A stretch of DNA of 64,000 nucleotides from Edolisoma coerulescens (taxonomy: Eukaryota > Chordata > Aves > Passeriformes > Campephagidae): contig VWZW01002569.1 of the NCBI GenBank assembly GCA_013397115.1, positions 1,040,766 through 1,104,765 on the forward strand. Reading direction: 5' to 3'. Shown one piece after another: positions 13,401-24,900 of this stretch. Position 1 is the stretch's first letter. Every line of letters starts with the position of its first letter. Both the position numbers and the translations under genes were made by a program. Under the pieces are notes generated by a model. That model saw only the letters and a list, made by a program, of their open reading frames with translations. It was not told where the DNA came from and did no database searches.

Positions 13401-16400
13401 ACACTTACAAAGCACTAGTTAAATTAATTTCTGTCAGAGGTGACTCCTCATCAGATGTCAGAGGCAGCTCAGCCCTGCAGGGAGCAGAGTAGGCCTGTGC
13501 AGATATGTGTCCATTCCCTGCAGTCAAGGTGCAGAACGAGTCATTCATAGGAAGGCTTCGTTACGTATCTGTCAAAATTAATCTGTCCTAGGAGATAACA
13601 GTTTGACAGCAATATTATTTTTCCCAGTTGTGTTTTTTAAGAAGAAACACTATCCTGTCAAACTGTATCCCTGAGATGAAGAAGTATGAAAAACAAATAG
13701 CTCTTCATGTTTCTAACAGCAACCCTCAAATGTTTGTTCTATTGCAAATTATCTTCAGAGCCTTCATTCCCAAGGCATTTTGAAGCTGACATGTCATCCT
13801 ACTTTTATCATGACAGCTCCCACTGAGACTGGTAGTTTGAAAACTCACATGGGGTTGTACAGACCCTTTCCCACTGAAACAACAGGGCCAGAGACATTCA
13901 ACACTACACTGACAGATTGAACTTTATGTAGTGCTGTATGACGGGCTCATGCCAGTAATAAAATGCTAAATGGTAGGGTGTAAACCTGCAGGTGGAGAGA
14001 AGATAGCTACTCTGTGGGGCTCAGAGATCAGATACCACCCATGCCACTGCGCAAGGAAATCCTGAGTTCCCCAGCAGCCTTCAGTGAGCTGGAGTTTGAG
14101 ACTGACAGAGGCCTGAAGTCTCCCTATGCTCCTCCCTGCCCTCACCATCACACTAAGCAGGTGCATTTCGTACAGCCTAGGTGCTACTGCGACATATAAA
14201 ATCTCCCATACAACCGTGTCATTCCAAATGAAATGAAATTAAAGGAAAAAAAGGTCTCAGTGTGAGATGCAAAGAAGAAAGAACAGGTACTATGGAGAGT
14301 CTTAACTCTTTCTTAATTTTGTACAGGGTCTTAGATTCATTTTCCCAAACAAATAGCATTAGGATAGATGTTTACCAATATCATTTCAATGAAATCAGGA
14401 AACAAAAGTATGTTGGATAAAAGCACTCAGCCCTTTATACTTACTGAGATTGTTTTTTATTGTACTTTTAGGGATGGATGCTGTAAACGATTACCGTGTT
14501 ATTTTTTGGAATGCCGGCTCAGGAGGGCTTCCTCCAAACGAAACCACTTTTGCCAAAATACTGCAGCAGCAAGGCTACAGCACAGGACTGATAGGTATGG
14601 GGGCACTCCTCTCCTAAAGATGTTCTTGAATGTATTTCACTGGCACATCTAACTCAAACCATTTGTTTTAGTTAGCAGCTGCTCATACTTCAGTTGTAAT
14701 ATTTTTATTTCCTGATTAAGAATAATATGTAAAAATAAACTCTGACCAAAAAGTATCTCTCTTAAAAGAACAAGCATATGATAAAGAGGACAGTCTTTAC
14801 CATTGACTCACTTTCAAGCACAGCTGTGGTTGTTAAAATACGTAACAGAAAATATGTTATTAATTCCTGAATATTATTGTACCAGGTATAAGATACCTAT
14901 TCCAATACTATTTCATTTAAAAAAAAAGTAAAAATATGAGTGCCATTTAAATATGCATGATGATGTTTTACACAGTTCAGATCAGATTCACACAAAAGGG
15001 AATTGCTGCTACTTAAAACATTAGAGACAGTTAATGGTGTCACAAGATTGGGCCTTTCAGAAATAGAAACAAAACAATTGTTTTTTTCTTCAATCACAGC
15101 ATGCCAGTCTAGTTCACCAAGAATTCAGTACAGCCCAAAAAAACTGCCTTCTTCAGCATCAATGTGAATGTCATTTTACTTTCTATTTTATAGCACTATT
15201 TTTATTTTACAGTTGTAACTTTTGGTCATGATCTTGTTTCAAATAATTATCTATCTTACACGCGTCATGTAGTTCCACAGGCTGATAAAGCACAAACATT
15301 CCTGGCTGTTTTTTCAGCTATTTGCCCTACCTCATCTGAGCATGTAAAATGTCAAAATCCAAAATTTGCATCTGATACATAAAAATATTAGCTGCACCAA
15401 CCAACTGAATGTATTAATAAAAGTTCCTGCAGAAATGGATTTGTATTCATTCAACAGAATAAATCTAAACCACACAGGACAAAACTAAAAGAAGCCTTCC
15501 AAGCAGTTTAAATTCTGCATTACTGAAGCTCCATCTCCTGTTAGTTTTGTAGCGTTATTATTTTAGTTGTTTTAATCAGCTCATAAAACAGGCTGTGCAC
15601 GCTTCATCTTGGTTTCAGCATGTTATCACTAGCAAAACAATCAGATTTGTCTCCACTCTCCCCAGGGAAATGCCCTCCAGCAGAGTTGTGCTGCTTGCCA
15701 CCTAGAAGCAAAATGGGGAGGCATTTTCCCTCTGGGCATCTCAGTTAAAATCACACTACAGATGCCAAAAGCATCACTTAGATTAACCGGATTGACAGAT
15801 CCTTTTTAATTGCACCATAGGGGATGATGGAAAGCACCAATGATAAGTGACACACAAAAACCCACAAAAACTTTACATTCAAGCCATCTAGCAAAAAATC
15901 TTAACACAACATCTACCCATGCCACCACAGCTGAATGAGCACTAAGTAGTCTCACCTGAGTTGTTTGTGATTGTTTTGCCCTGAGCACAACCAGTTTAAT
16001 TGCAAAGCTAAATCCTATTAATAACCTGCAGCTTGAGGTGATAATGAGATTTTTTGTTGGGAAATGCCTTGAAGGTACTTTGTAGTCAGAAAACCAATGC
16101 TGTATAACTAATGCCCTCAGAGATTAATTTATCTTAATTATGCACTTAGTTTAGCTTCTGGAGGTTTGATTCTTTTCAAGCATGTCAGAAACCTTTATCG
16201 ACCTCAGCTGGAGATTTAGGTGCTGGAGTGCATCTGAATTCCAAGAATACTTTAGCTGCACCTGTATTTATGACCAATGCATCTATGTATTGATTACAAA
16301 CCTGTTTCATTCTACAGCTGGCTCTAAATATGTCAGGAGGTAAACTGGGTAGAGATTTTAGCTGAAAGCGATTCATCCACCTACAAGAGAACTTGCATTC

Positions 16401-19400
16401 TTTCTTTACATTCACAGCTGAGAAGCAGCAATTTTTCCCCTCTGAGGCAGTTTTTCTGCTTCTATTATAATGCACTTCAATTCTATTGAAATCTACTCAG
16501 GGTTGGCGGCTAGTATACATAGTGGTAATATAGCAAACCACTGGTTGAGGATAACAACATCCTGTAAGTGCACAATTCCTCTCTCCACAAAAATAATTAG
16601 TTTCAAATTAGTTTTTGAAAAAAATTCTTAATGTCCATTTTGATCTGGCATCCAAGATCTGCATAAAATGAAATTAAACCTCTGATGAGTGGTAGATTTT
16701 GTTCACTTGATTCAGACATTTACAAACCTCAATGTTTGAACCAAATGAGCCAACTTGCTATGTCACCATGTAAGTGTCTAACCAGTCTGTTTGAATAGAT
16801 TGGAGGGGGAAGCAAAAGCATGGTTTTGATGTGCCATCCATCATAATAGTTGGTATGTTGATAATAAAGAACAAATTGTGTTGCAAAAGGTCAAGAGTTG
16901 TTCCTTCTGATATACAAAGACTGGTATTTAAAAGAAGCAGGCTTAAACTTTTTAAAATTTGATTAAATACAAATAAATGGCAAAAATATTTATAAAACAA
17001 AGTCTTTCATTCAGCATATGGAGATATAATGATCACCAAAGTTACTTACAAATGTACAGCTTCATGAGAAATCGTGATCTCCTGCGCTCAAGTTTTTCTG
17101 CATCCAGTGGTTTGTCTGGCAAACCATCACCTGAGCTGCCAGTTTGACTACTCTATCCATATCTCCCGTTATCAATCTGGCACCAACACTGAGTGTTGCC
17201 TTAGTCCTGACATCGAGCACTTCAAAACCTTCCAGGAACAAGTCTGCATAGCACTTTGAAGGTAAAGGGACAACAAAACAAAGTAATTTTGCCTGATGCT
17301 TACAAAAGGACAGCTTCCTCCTGTTTGATACTTGACAGGATACCAGGAAGGCTGTACATTTCTGCTCAGTTCTGAATTTTTCTCAATTTCTAGTTGCGTT
17401 TATAGTACATTTTTCTTAATGTTTGATTAAAGCTACAGGGCATGAATATATGCCAGTAAATGTGTTGAAAATTTATAAAGAGGTTTACTTTCATCAATCC
17501 CATTATGTAACTACATACTTGGTAAATTTCTGTGTAGGATGAAGAAGTTGTCACAAGCAGAAAACAACCAAACATTTTTTGAGAAATGTTTTGTATAAGG
17601 AAAAGTCCATTCTTTTAAAATATTATCTCTTTATATTTTAATAATCTCTGTTTTCAGGGAAGTGGCATCAAGGTGTTAACTGTGAATCCCGCAATGACCA
17701 CTGCCATCACCCTTTAAAACATGGATTTGACTATTTCTATGGAATGCCTTTTACACTAATAAGTGACTGTCAGCCAACGGAAATACCAGAGATGGACAGA
17801 GCCTTTCGAAGGAAACTCTGGCTTTCCACTCAAACGATTGGCCTCCTTACGCTCACTGCTGTCCTTGGAAGACTGACCGGCTTGATTTCAGTCCGCTGGA
17901 AAACACTGACCTGCCTTGCTGGGTTTAGTCTCCTGTTCTTTGTATCCTGGTTCTCAAGTTATGGATTTGTACGGTACTGGAACTGCATTATAATGAGAAA
18001 CCATGGAATTACTGAGCAGCCAATGCTGACAGACAGAACTACGTCCCTTGTATTGCGAGAGTCCATTTCATTCATCGAAAGGTGAAGTGGGCTTCCTTTG
18101 ATCACAAATTTTCTGGTTCTTGCGCATTTTGCAACTTTTAAACAGCACTTTTCTGTTTCACGCTTTCATAAGTTTTTGTATTTTTTACAACATTATGTAG
18201 GATTAGAAGTACTAATATTTTTATTCATTTGAAATAATATCAATAATTATATAATTAAAAAACCAGCTGCTCCTTAAGGATGCCCCTTATTCCTAGCTTC
18301 GCTAAAGCTGATAATATTGCCCAATTTCCATGGGTTGTATTGAATATTTCTAGGGTATATTTAAGAAATATGTATGCCTATCAATGAGACCAACACTGCA
18401 GCTTTAGGGAATAGCAAGTGATGTCAGAAATGTGTGTGTGGGCCAGAGAAGGAGAAGAAGAGCTGTGATGTAGCCTTATCATATGGATTGATAAGTGGGT
18501 AACAGCTGGCAGGAGATGAACCTGCTGCCTTCACTTCAGCAGCACAGTGGTGCTTTGTAATAGCAGAAAGTGGATCTTCAATCTGGAAGTTTTCTATGAT
18601 TCAGGGTAGAAAAAGGATAATTTTGTAAAGGCCCAACATTATTCTATCAGACAGGTCCTAAACACTGGGTTATAATATCTTACGAAGTAAGGTGTTTCTG
18701 AAGGGATTGTTGAAATATCTATACATAAATAATACTATTTTTCATTACAACTGATCTGCATTGAGAACTTTCCTCCCTAATAACACGGTGTTGATGTCTG
18801 TTTTGTAGAAATAAGCACAAGCCATTCCTCCTCTTTCTTTCCTTTTTGCATTCCCACACCCCTCTCCTCACCACAGAGAAGTTTCTTGGGAGGAGCAGAC
18901 ACGGTTTGTATGGAGACAACGTAGAGGAGATGGACTGGATGGTGGGTAAGTCACCATAGCATATAACAATGTCTCCAACTATCTAATGCCTAGATCTAAA
19001 CAAAAAAGTTGTTATTAAAAGGACAAGGAAGATAATTAAAAGCAAGTACAAAAAAATCCTAAGCTTTTCACGAACATCTGTCAAACTTGTGTGAGCACTG
19101 TTGATTTATAGTGTTGGTTTTTCACTTTCTCCAGTCTTGGACTAAATGTTCACTCTTTTTTTTTTTTTTTGGTCAAGTGTTTACCAGTTTTAACCATGTC
19201 CCCTTAGCTCCTGTTAAGGAGCTCTCCTGTTCTTCTTACCAAATATGTGAGAATTATTTAGTTTTCTATGATTAGTAAAGACCAGGTCATTTCAGCCTCT
19301 TATGGTCATTTCTAAGTAGGATGCATCAGAGGGTGATAAAATCGATAAGTAAATTAATTCCCGATGAAAAACAGCAGGCTATTTATTTGTGGCTGCTGCA

Positions 19401-21926
19401 TTAAGCAGAGTACTGAATATTTTTCAGCCACAATCATAAATCCATAAATGTTCATCAATGTTAGCTGGTATGCCCCCCACGATAAGATTCATGTTATTTT
19501 TCAGCCTGTTTTTCTGGAGGGGAAGAATTATTTATCATTCAGTCATGATGGGAGAAAAGTACCCACATTTGCAGAGAGAAGAGTCAGGTACACATACAGG
19601 GAGAATTTGGTTTCAAACCTAACAGTCAAACATTTACACACCACAAATATAATTAAGAACATCAGAAACGGCTCCAGAATGACTTTTAAATTTTAAGGAA
19701 CTTTGTTATTAATGCATATTATATCCATGCAGTAATGTAATGCAAATCCTAACTGTGGTCTAGACAATATAAGGTACGGGTAACCTTGTTTTTTCCGTAG
19801 TTTTCATGATGGCCACCACTGATGCAGAATCTAACTTTTTGGGGCCTTAGATCATAATTTCTTTCCATATTTTTACAGCACGTGGTAGTTTTTGCCCTTG
19901 ACAATACAGGCTTCTTGTCTGTGACTGTGGTTCTTGCACTCCTTGTTAAAATACCAATAATAAAGTGGTTACAACACATCACAAATTTTCTGTGCTTTTA
20001 GAGACAATGAAATCATAACTACAAATACCAATCTTAAAAAATATTAATGACCAGCCTCACCTAGGTAAGAAATTACACTGGTAAATGTTTACAAGGCAGA
20101 GGTTAAAATTTATGTAGCATGATGGATATTTCTGCTTTTTAATATACACATATTCTTGTGTTTACAGGCCAGGTTCTAGATGCTGTTGACAAGGAAGGCT
20201 TGAAAGATACTACACTAGTTTACTTTGCCTCTGATCATGGTGGATGGCTGGAAAGACAAGAAGGGAAAAGGCAGCTGGGTGGCTGGAATGGAATATACAA
20301 AGGTAAGAGCTGTCAGGGAGAGTGACAACCCAGCAACAACTAGTAAAGAACTTAGGACACCCCTAAGGCTTAGATAAGATTGTACACTCAAGGAGTAAAA
20401 CTGGTTTATTACCAAGAAGCAAATATGTCTCATTCTAATTAGGCATGTAAGAGTGTAGTAAATTCTAACGTGGGCAGGTGCCCTTTATAAGCATGAATTC
20501 TCAAGTTGTCGGGGAGCAGGTCTAGTAAATACACTTTTACTGATGCTCAGTAGAAGCTTAGCAGCAAAAACAAAAGAGTAAAAAAGGCTTATCAATGTAA
20601 CATGATAATACAATAAAATTTGTGTAAAATTTCTCTTTATTTTAAACCAAACTTATTTTAATTTTTTTTTTTTTTTTTACTGAAAGGTGGAAAAGCTATG
20701 GGAGGCTGGGAAGGAGGAATCCGTGTCCCAGGGATATTTAGATGGACAGGAGTGTTACCCGCAGGCACAGTTATTGATGAACCTACAAGCCTTATGGATA
20801 TTTATCCTACAGTAGTTCATTTGGCTGGAGGAGCAGTGCCTCAGGACAGGTACAAAAAAAAAGGATCTTTATTCCTCCTTCTTTCCCAAAACAATGGGAA
20901 ATCTAGCTCGGAAGCACATTCTAAGAGTTTGATGTTTTCTTTTTCAGTCCTGATGCTTTACTAGACACATCAATGTCTAGGAGCTCAGTCACCTCTTCTC
21001 TACATTTGAGATTCAGCCCCCACCTGCCATCTTCTGCAATCCTCTTTCTTGTCCAGAGCTGCTAGCTCCAGCAAGAGGTGTGCAGAAGAAGCACAGGCCT
21101 GTCCAGCTCACCTCAGCCCTGTGGTTTCTGTTTTTCCTGCCAGGGTAATCGACGGGCGGGATCTGCTGCCTTTGCTGCGAGGAACGGTGTCGCACTCGGA
21201 GCACGAGTTCCTGTTCCATTACTGCGGCATTCACCTACATGCTGTGCGGTGGCACCAGAAGGACAGTGAGTACAGAGCTTCTTTCCAATTATATTCAGTC
21301 TACAGGAGGGCACGTTGTTCTAACACATTTTGTTCTGGGATTGCATCTTTCCAAGTAGCTCCAGGTGTAGCACGGTAAAGAGCTTACTAGCACTGCCTGT
21401 ACTGTATAGCACCAGGAGAAATTACAATACTACATTGATTAACAAGTGTAGAGCTGAAGTGCATCCAGAAATGAACTCTAGAAAAACATTTACTCTTCCT
21501 TGTGATAACTGACAGTGTTATAACCAGCCTTCTGTGATTCTTTCTTTCCTGCCAGCTGGAGCTGTTTGGAAGGCTCATTATGTGACTCCCATCTTCAGTC
21601 CTCCCGGAGCTGGGGCTTGTTATGATAGAGGATTTTGCCCATGCTTTGGGGAAGGCGTGACCCATCATGAGCCTCCACTGCTGTTTGAACTCTCACAAGA
21701 CCCCTCTGAAGCCAAACCTCTCTCGGCTGACACAGAGCCCCTCTTTGACACTGTCATAAGGAAGATTGGCAGAGCCATAGAGGAGCATCGCAGGACCCTG
21801 ACCCCAGTCCCAGAGCAGCTCTCTGTGTCCAACGTGGTGTGGAAGCCGTGGCTGCAGCCGTGCTGCGGCACGTTCCCGTTCTGTTGGTGTGATAAGGAAG
21901 GTGATAATAAACTTGTTCACCTATAA
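10447..21926 (+). CDS. ARSD: Copy 1: intact ARSD-like membrane-associated arylsulfatase (10 coding exons)
   Basis: Sulfatase of the steroid-sulfatase/ARSD/ARSH/ARSL group; this family hydrolyses sulfate esters using a formylglycine made from Cys, and acts in the ER, Golgi or lysosomal lumen. The exact substrate cannot be read from sequence. Exons: 10447-10472, 11004-11153, 12906-13027, 14472-14594, 17658-18081, 18809-18945, 20168-20302, 20687-20849, 21144-21265, 21556-21926; all introns are GT..AG. The sum is 1773 nt, 590 residues, usual for the family. Visible sites: hydrophobic leader 10-30; metal-binding D43-D44; C83-T-P-S-R87 signature; K142-W-H144; two membrane helices at about 194-218 and 223-247; H298; D350-H351; K375. 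The value between H296 and H298 is Ser, where relatives usually have Val. ARSD is the best match by eye from remembered family members; ARSH or ARSL orthology is not excluded. It is the first of three tandem copies. Confidence 0.85.
11004..11153 (+). CDS. ARSD: Copy 1 exon 2: leader and first metal-binding motif
   Basis: Encodes the hydrophobic leader (LIFGLLLQAPL) and the conserved PNFVLLLADDLGIGD segment with the metal-binding Asp pair. A GNDT N-glycosylation sequon follows at residues 55-57. Acceptor TTTCAG, donor GTGAGG; the Arg codon is split across to exon 3. Confidence 0.9.
12906..13027 (+). CDS. ARSD: Copy 1 exon 3: formylglycine signature
   Basis: Carries LCTPSRAAFLTGRYP. Cys83 is the residue converted to formylglycine by the FGE enzyme (SUMF1), within the canonical CxPSR context. 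Arg87 is also conserved. The exon is 122 nt, the same size as in copies 2 and 3. Confidence 0.95.
13218..13234. repeat. Poly-G run (17 G) in copy 1 intron 3
   Basis: Seventeen consecutive G residues, an unusually long pure G tract. It could fold as a G-quadruplex and its exact length is unreliable in most sequencing. Confidence 0.9.
14472..14594 (+). CDS. ARSD: Copy 1 exon 4
   Basis: Encodes the SGGLPPNETTFAKIL region, with an N-glycosylation sequon (NET) shared by all three copies, and ends within the IGK codons that lead into exon 5. 123 nt. Confidence 0.92.
17658..18081 (+). CDS. ARSD: Copy 1 exon 5: GKWH motif and two membrane helices
   Basis: Begins with the GKWHQGVNC segment, whose Lys and His are active-site residues in the family. 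HCHHPLKHGFDYFYGMPF follows. Two hydrophobic stretches (residues about 194-218 and 223-247) match the helical hairpin that anchors steroid sulfatase in the membrane. The exon ends in the SFIER codons with a GTGAAG donor. Confidence 0.95.
18809..18945 (+). CDS. ARSD: Copy 1 exon 6: active-site His
   Basis: Encodes PFLLFLSFLHSHTPL, with the catalytic His298, and then YGDNVEEMDWMVG. Copy 3 has HVHTPL at the same place; copy 1 has HSHTPL. Confidence 0.95.
20168..20302 (+). CDS. ARSD: Copy 1 exon 7: second metal-binding site
   Basis: Encodes YFASDHGG, which includes the metal ligand Asp350, followed by QLGGWNGIYKG. 135 nt, GTAAGA donor. Confidence 0.95.
20687..20849 (+). CDS. ARSD: Copy 1 exon 8: catalytic Lys
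   Basis: Encodes GGKAMGGWEGGIRVPG, with active-site Lys375, then EPTSLMDIYPTVVHLAGG. 163 nt with intact AG and GT splice sites, both of which are lost in copy 2. Confidence 0.95.
21144..21265 (+). CDS. ARSD: Copy 1 exon 9
   Basis: Encodes DGRDLLPLLRGTV and HEFLFHYCGIHLHAVRWHQKD. It is more GC- and CpG-rich than its counterpart in copy 2. Confidence 0.92.
21556..21926 (+). CDS. ARSD: Copy 1 exon 10: C-terminal domain and stop
   Basis: Encodes the Cys-rich C-terminal domain: VTHHEPPLLFELSQDPSE, the HRRTLTPVPEQ block, and WKPWLQPCCGTFPFCWC, ending in a short tail and TAA. Bases 21691-21904 are identical to copy 2. Confidence 0.95.
21691..21904 (+). repeat. 214-bp block identical to 38243-38456
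   Basis: Every base from 21691 to 21904 matches 38243-38456 in the pseudogene. Mismatches begin immediately on both sides, and the preceding 90 bp of the same exon already differ at many positions. Confidence 0.95.
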
Positions 21927-24900
21927 AGGCTAGAGCCTGATACTTTCTCAAAAATATATTTAGATTAAGAGTTTCTTTTGGGGATGTTGATCCATGGGTC
22001 ATTTGTTTCTCTAAATTGAGCCTTTATAAAATAGTTGTTCCAGTGAAGGGTATTTAGTAAAGGTAGCTTTAAACTGGACACTCTCAGGGAGGGATCAAGA
22101 TAGAACGATCTGAACCCCATGTTTTAACCTGTGTCTGCTGACAACTGAACGAATAGTTCAAAAGCACTGAAGCAGGCCAAGATTAGAGCTGTACAAGTAA
22201 TGACATAACTTATGTTTTGATGATTCTGAATGTATATTCAGAAGCTTTGCTTTGGGTTTTTGTGCTGAATTTCTAAGTGATTCCTGGACTGAGGTCTCCC
22301 TTAATTTTGTTATCCTTATCTCCCTATCCTTTTGTTATCCTGGCAATGCATAAGGTGACCATATAATAAATTTTTGCAGACTATTGCTTCCAAAATAATT
22401 AGAAAATAACCTTGCCTGCAGTTCCTCACAGAATCTTTCTTAGGAGAGGCTTTGTTCTTTCCTTGTAGCTAGTGACTCCAGCAGCAGTGATGATGGCAGC
22501 TGATTGGCCTGGGCAAGGCATAAAGCTTGGAAACATGACAAGCTGGGCAGTGCCTGATTGTGCTCTGTGAGAAGGGTGGGACTCCTCTGGTTGGAGTCAG
22601 CCTCTCTTGATGGACAACAAAAAAAGGAAAGGATTTTCCTTTTCCAAAGCTCCCTTTTCACCCAGCTCCCTAAAAAGCACGGGCAAGGGCCTTTTGGCAT
22701 TGATGGCCACAGTAGTGCCACACTGATAACCAGTTCAGTCACTTGGACTGCACAAGTTACCCTGCTGCCCACATCTCAGTCATAACTATTTTCTGCTGAC
22801 AAGTAGCACATTCAGAAAAGACCCTCTGAAAGATGCCAAACACTAATTATGAAAACCAGCAGTAATTTTCTATGAAAAAAGAAATGCAGAATTAAGGTAT
22901 TTTTTGCTTCACAAGTTACATTTTCACTCCACCAAAGAGCTAGAATTACTTAGGTCTACCTCTTTGCTTTTGTGCTTTCTTTTGCTGCAGTTCTTTCCTT
23001 CTGTGTGTTAAAATAGTTGTTCCTAATTAAGTGGCCTTGCAGGTAATGCTTTTCTTTGTAGGGCTGTAAGTACATCTGTTCACATAGACATGTTTACATT
23101 GGTATATCTGAATGTGTAGGTATCTGAGAACATAATTTGCCCATTTGTTTTACTTCACTGTTTTTAGCTGTTCTTCTAACTACTGTGCTAGGACCAATTT
23201 ATCTTGTTCATCTTCTTTGGTAAACATTTGGTTTATTTTGGTTTTATTTCCTCTTTTGTTTCCCACAATTCAGTCACCAGGAAATCTGCAGGTAAACAAA
23301 GCCCTACAGCTTAAAAGCAAAGTTTTATTTTATGCTGTGACTTCATGCGTTTCACAGACTGTTATAATTCAACCAGATGCTCCATCAGTGCTATTGATGA
23401 GAAAGGTGCTCAGTGTTGCTGTGAAAAATTCAGGAGATTCAGTAAATCCATGACTTTTGCATTCTGATTGCTGCTACTTCCTCCATTGTTAGGAATGTCT
23501 GCTTTTTTGCCTCATCTGAGTGTATTCTGTTTAACTGGTTCTTTCTTGGAGAGATTTAAAGGTCTTTTCACATTCAATATGAAGTGTTTTCTTTACCTGA
23601 AATTACCGTATTCAGACTGGCATTTTTCAATTTTCTCAGTCATTTTCCAAGACATCACTTCCATTCTCAAGCCAGTTTACTATCTGGGATTTTATATCCT
23701 CTCAATTTTTCATCACTTTTAGAAATGTACAGGTGTAATACCTGTGAATATCAGCGAACCAGTTTTTCTTGCACTGAAATACTTCATGGCACTGTAGGAT
23801 ATCCATTAGAACTAGAGGTACTGGAAAACATCCGAGCTAGGATTTGTCATGGATACTGTTGTTTGCACATGAAAGCACAGTGATCATCCCCTGCTGATCT
23901 CCAAAGTGCCACGGGATCAACAAACATTCAGGGTTTGGTAGAATGGACATTAAGCTTGGAATGATGCCAGGCAATGATAAAGGCTGCCTACACAATAACA
24001 TGGAAATATCCTAACTAGCAAATACTAACCAGCTTGCTCAGATTTCTTTCTTTTTTTTTTTTTCTACAAGATTGATGGGCTACTATTTCAGTGCAAATCA
24101 TTTGCTAAGACTGACTTTTTCTGCTTAGTCCCAACACAGTTTTCATCTCATTGATTTATGCTGGTCATAGTCTGAGATGACATAGATAGTGTTCAAGACA
24201 GGATTTCAAGAGCATCTTATAAAACTCCTAAGATCTAAATTTGGATACTGAAAATGTTTTCAAACACAGTAGAAAGCAACATTTGAGCATTAAAATTAAG
24301 CTGTTAAAAACATAATTATCTCTTTTCATTTGAAAATTTGGGATAAAATATTTGTCTGTTTTACTGAAAGGAGATCTGTGAAGCAGAAGAAGAAGAAAAA
24401 AAAGGAATAATTCTCTAAGTAGTATTTGATCTTTTATGATTTTTTTTTTTTTCCATTAGAATAAGAGGAATATTTTTAAGCTGGTTTTCAGCTCTCCTGG
24501 ACACACATTGGTCAAGTGCTTCAGCTTGACTTCAGCATGTAATCATCAAAAAGATCATAGTTTGCAGTATTTCAAGCTAAGCTTCTGTGGATACCATGAT
24601 AGAATATTCTGATAATTTGTCAGGCCTCACAGATTGATAGTTTTGTCTCTGAACATGCAAGTTGGTATCTGTGAGGTCTACACTTGAACACTATCTCAAA
24701 CAAGACCATCTATGCTGTTGAATAGCATCTCAGGGGCAAATCAAAATATCAGTAATCAGTGGCAGTACCTGGAAATGTCAAAATCAGGATTATAAATTTA
24801 AAAACTCACACAGCATCTGTCAGTACCATGAAACTGAATGGACACAATGTTGCCTCATAATTTCTACTATGTGTCATATCATCACATGTTATTTTACAAC

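Larger units (their letters stand above)
11154..21555 (+). other. Introns of copy 1
   Basis: Nine introns in the coding region, from about 0.3 kb to 3.1 kb (the longest is 14595-17657). They are mostly AT-rich with no nested gene seen. Intron 3 has a 17-base poly-G run at 13218-13234. A short plus-strand CR1-like scrap (a 'GTGAGCCACTGGAACATG' phrase at about 12600) lies in intron 2. Confidence 0.6.
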
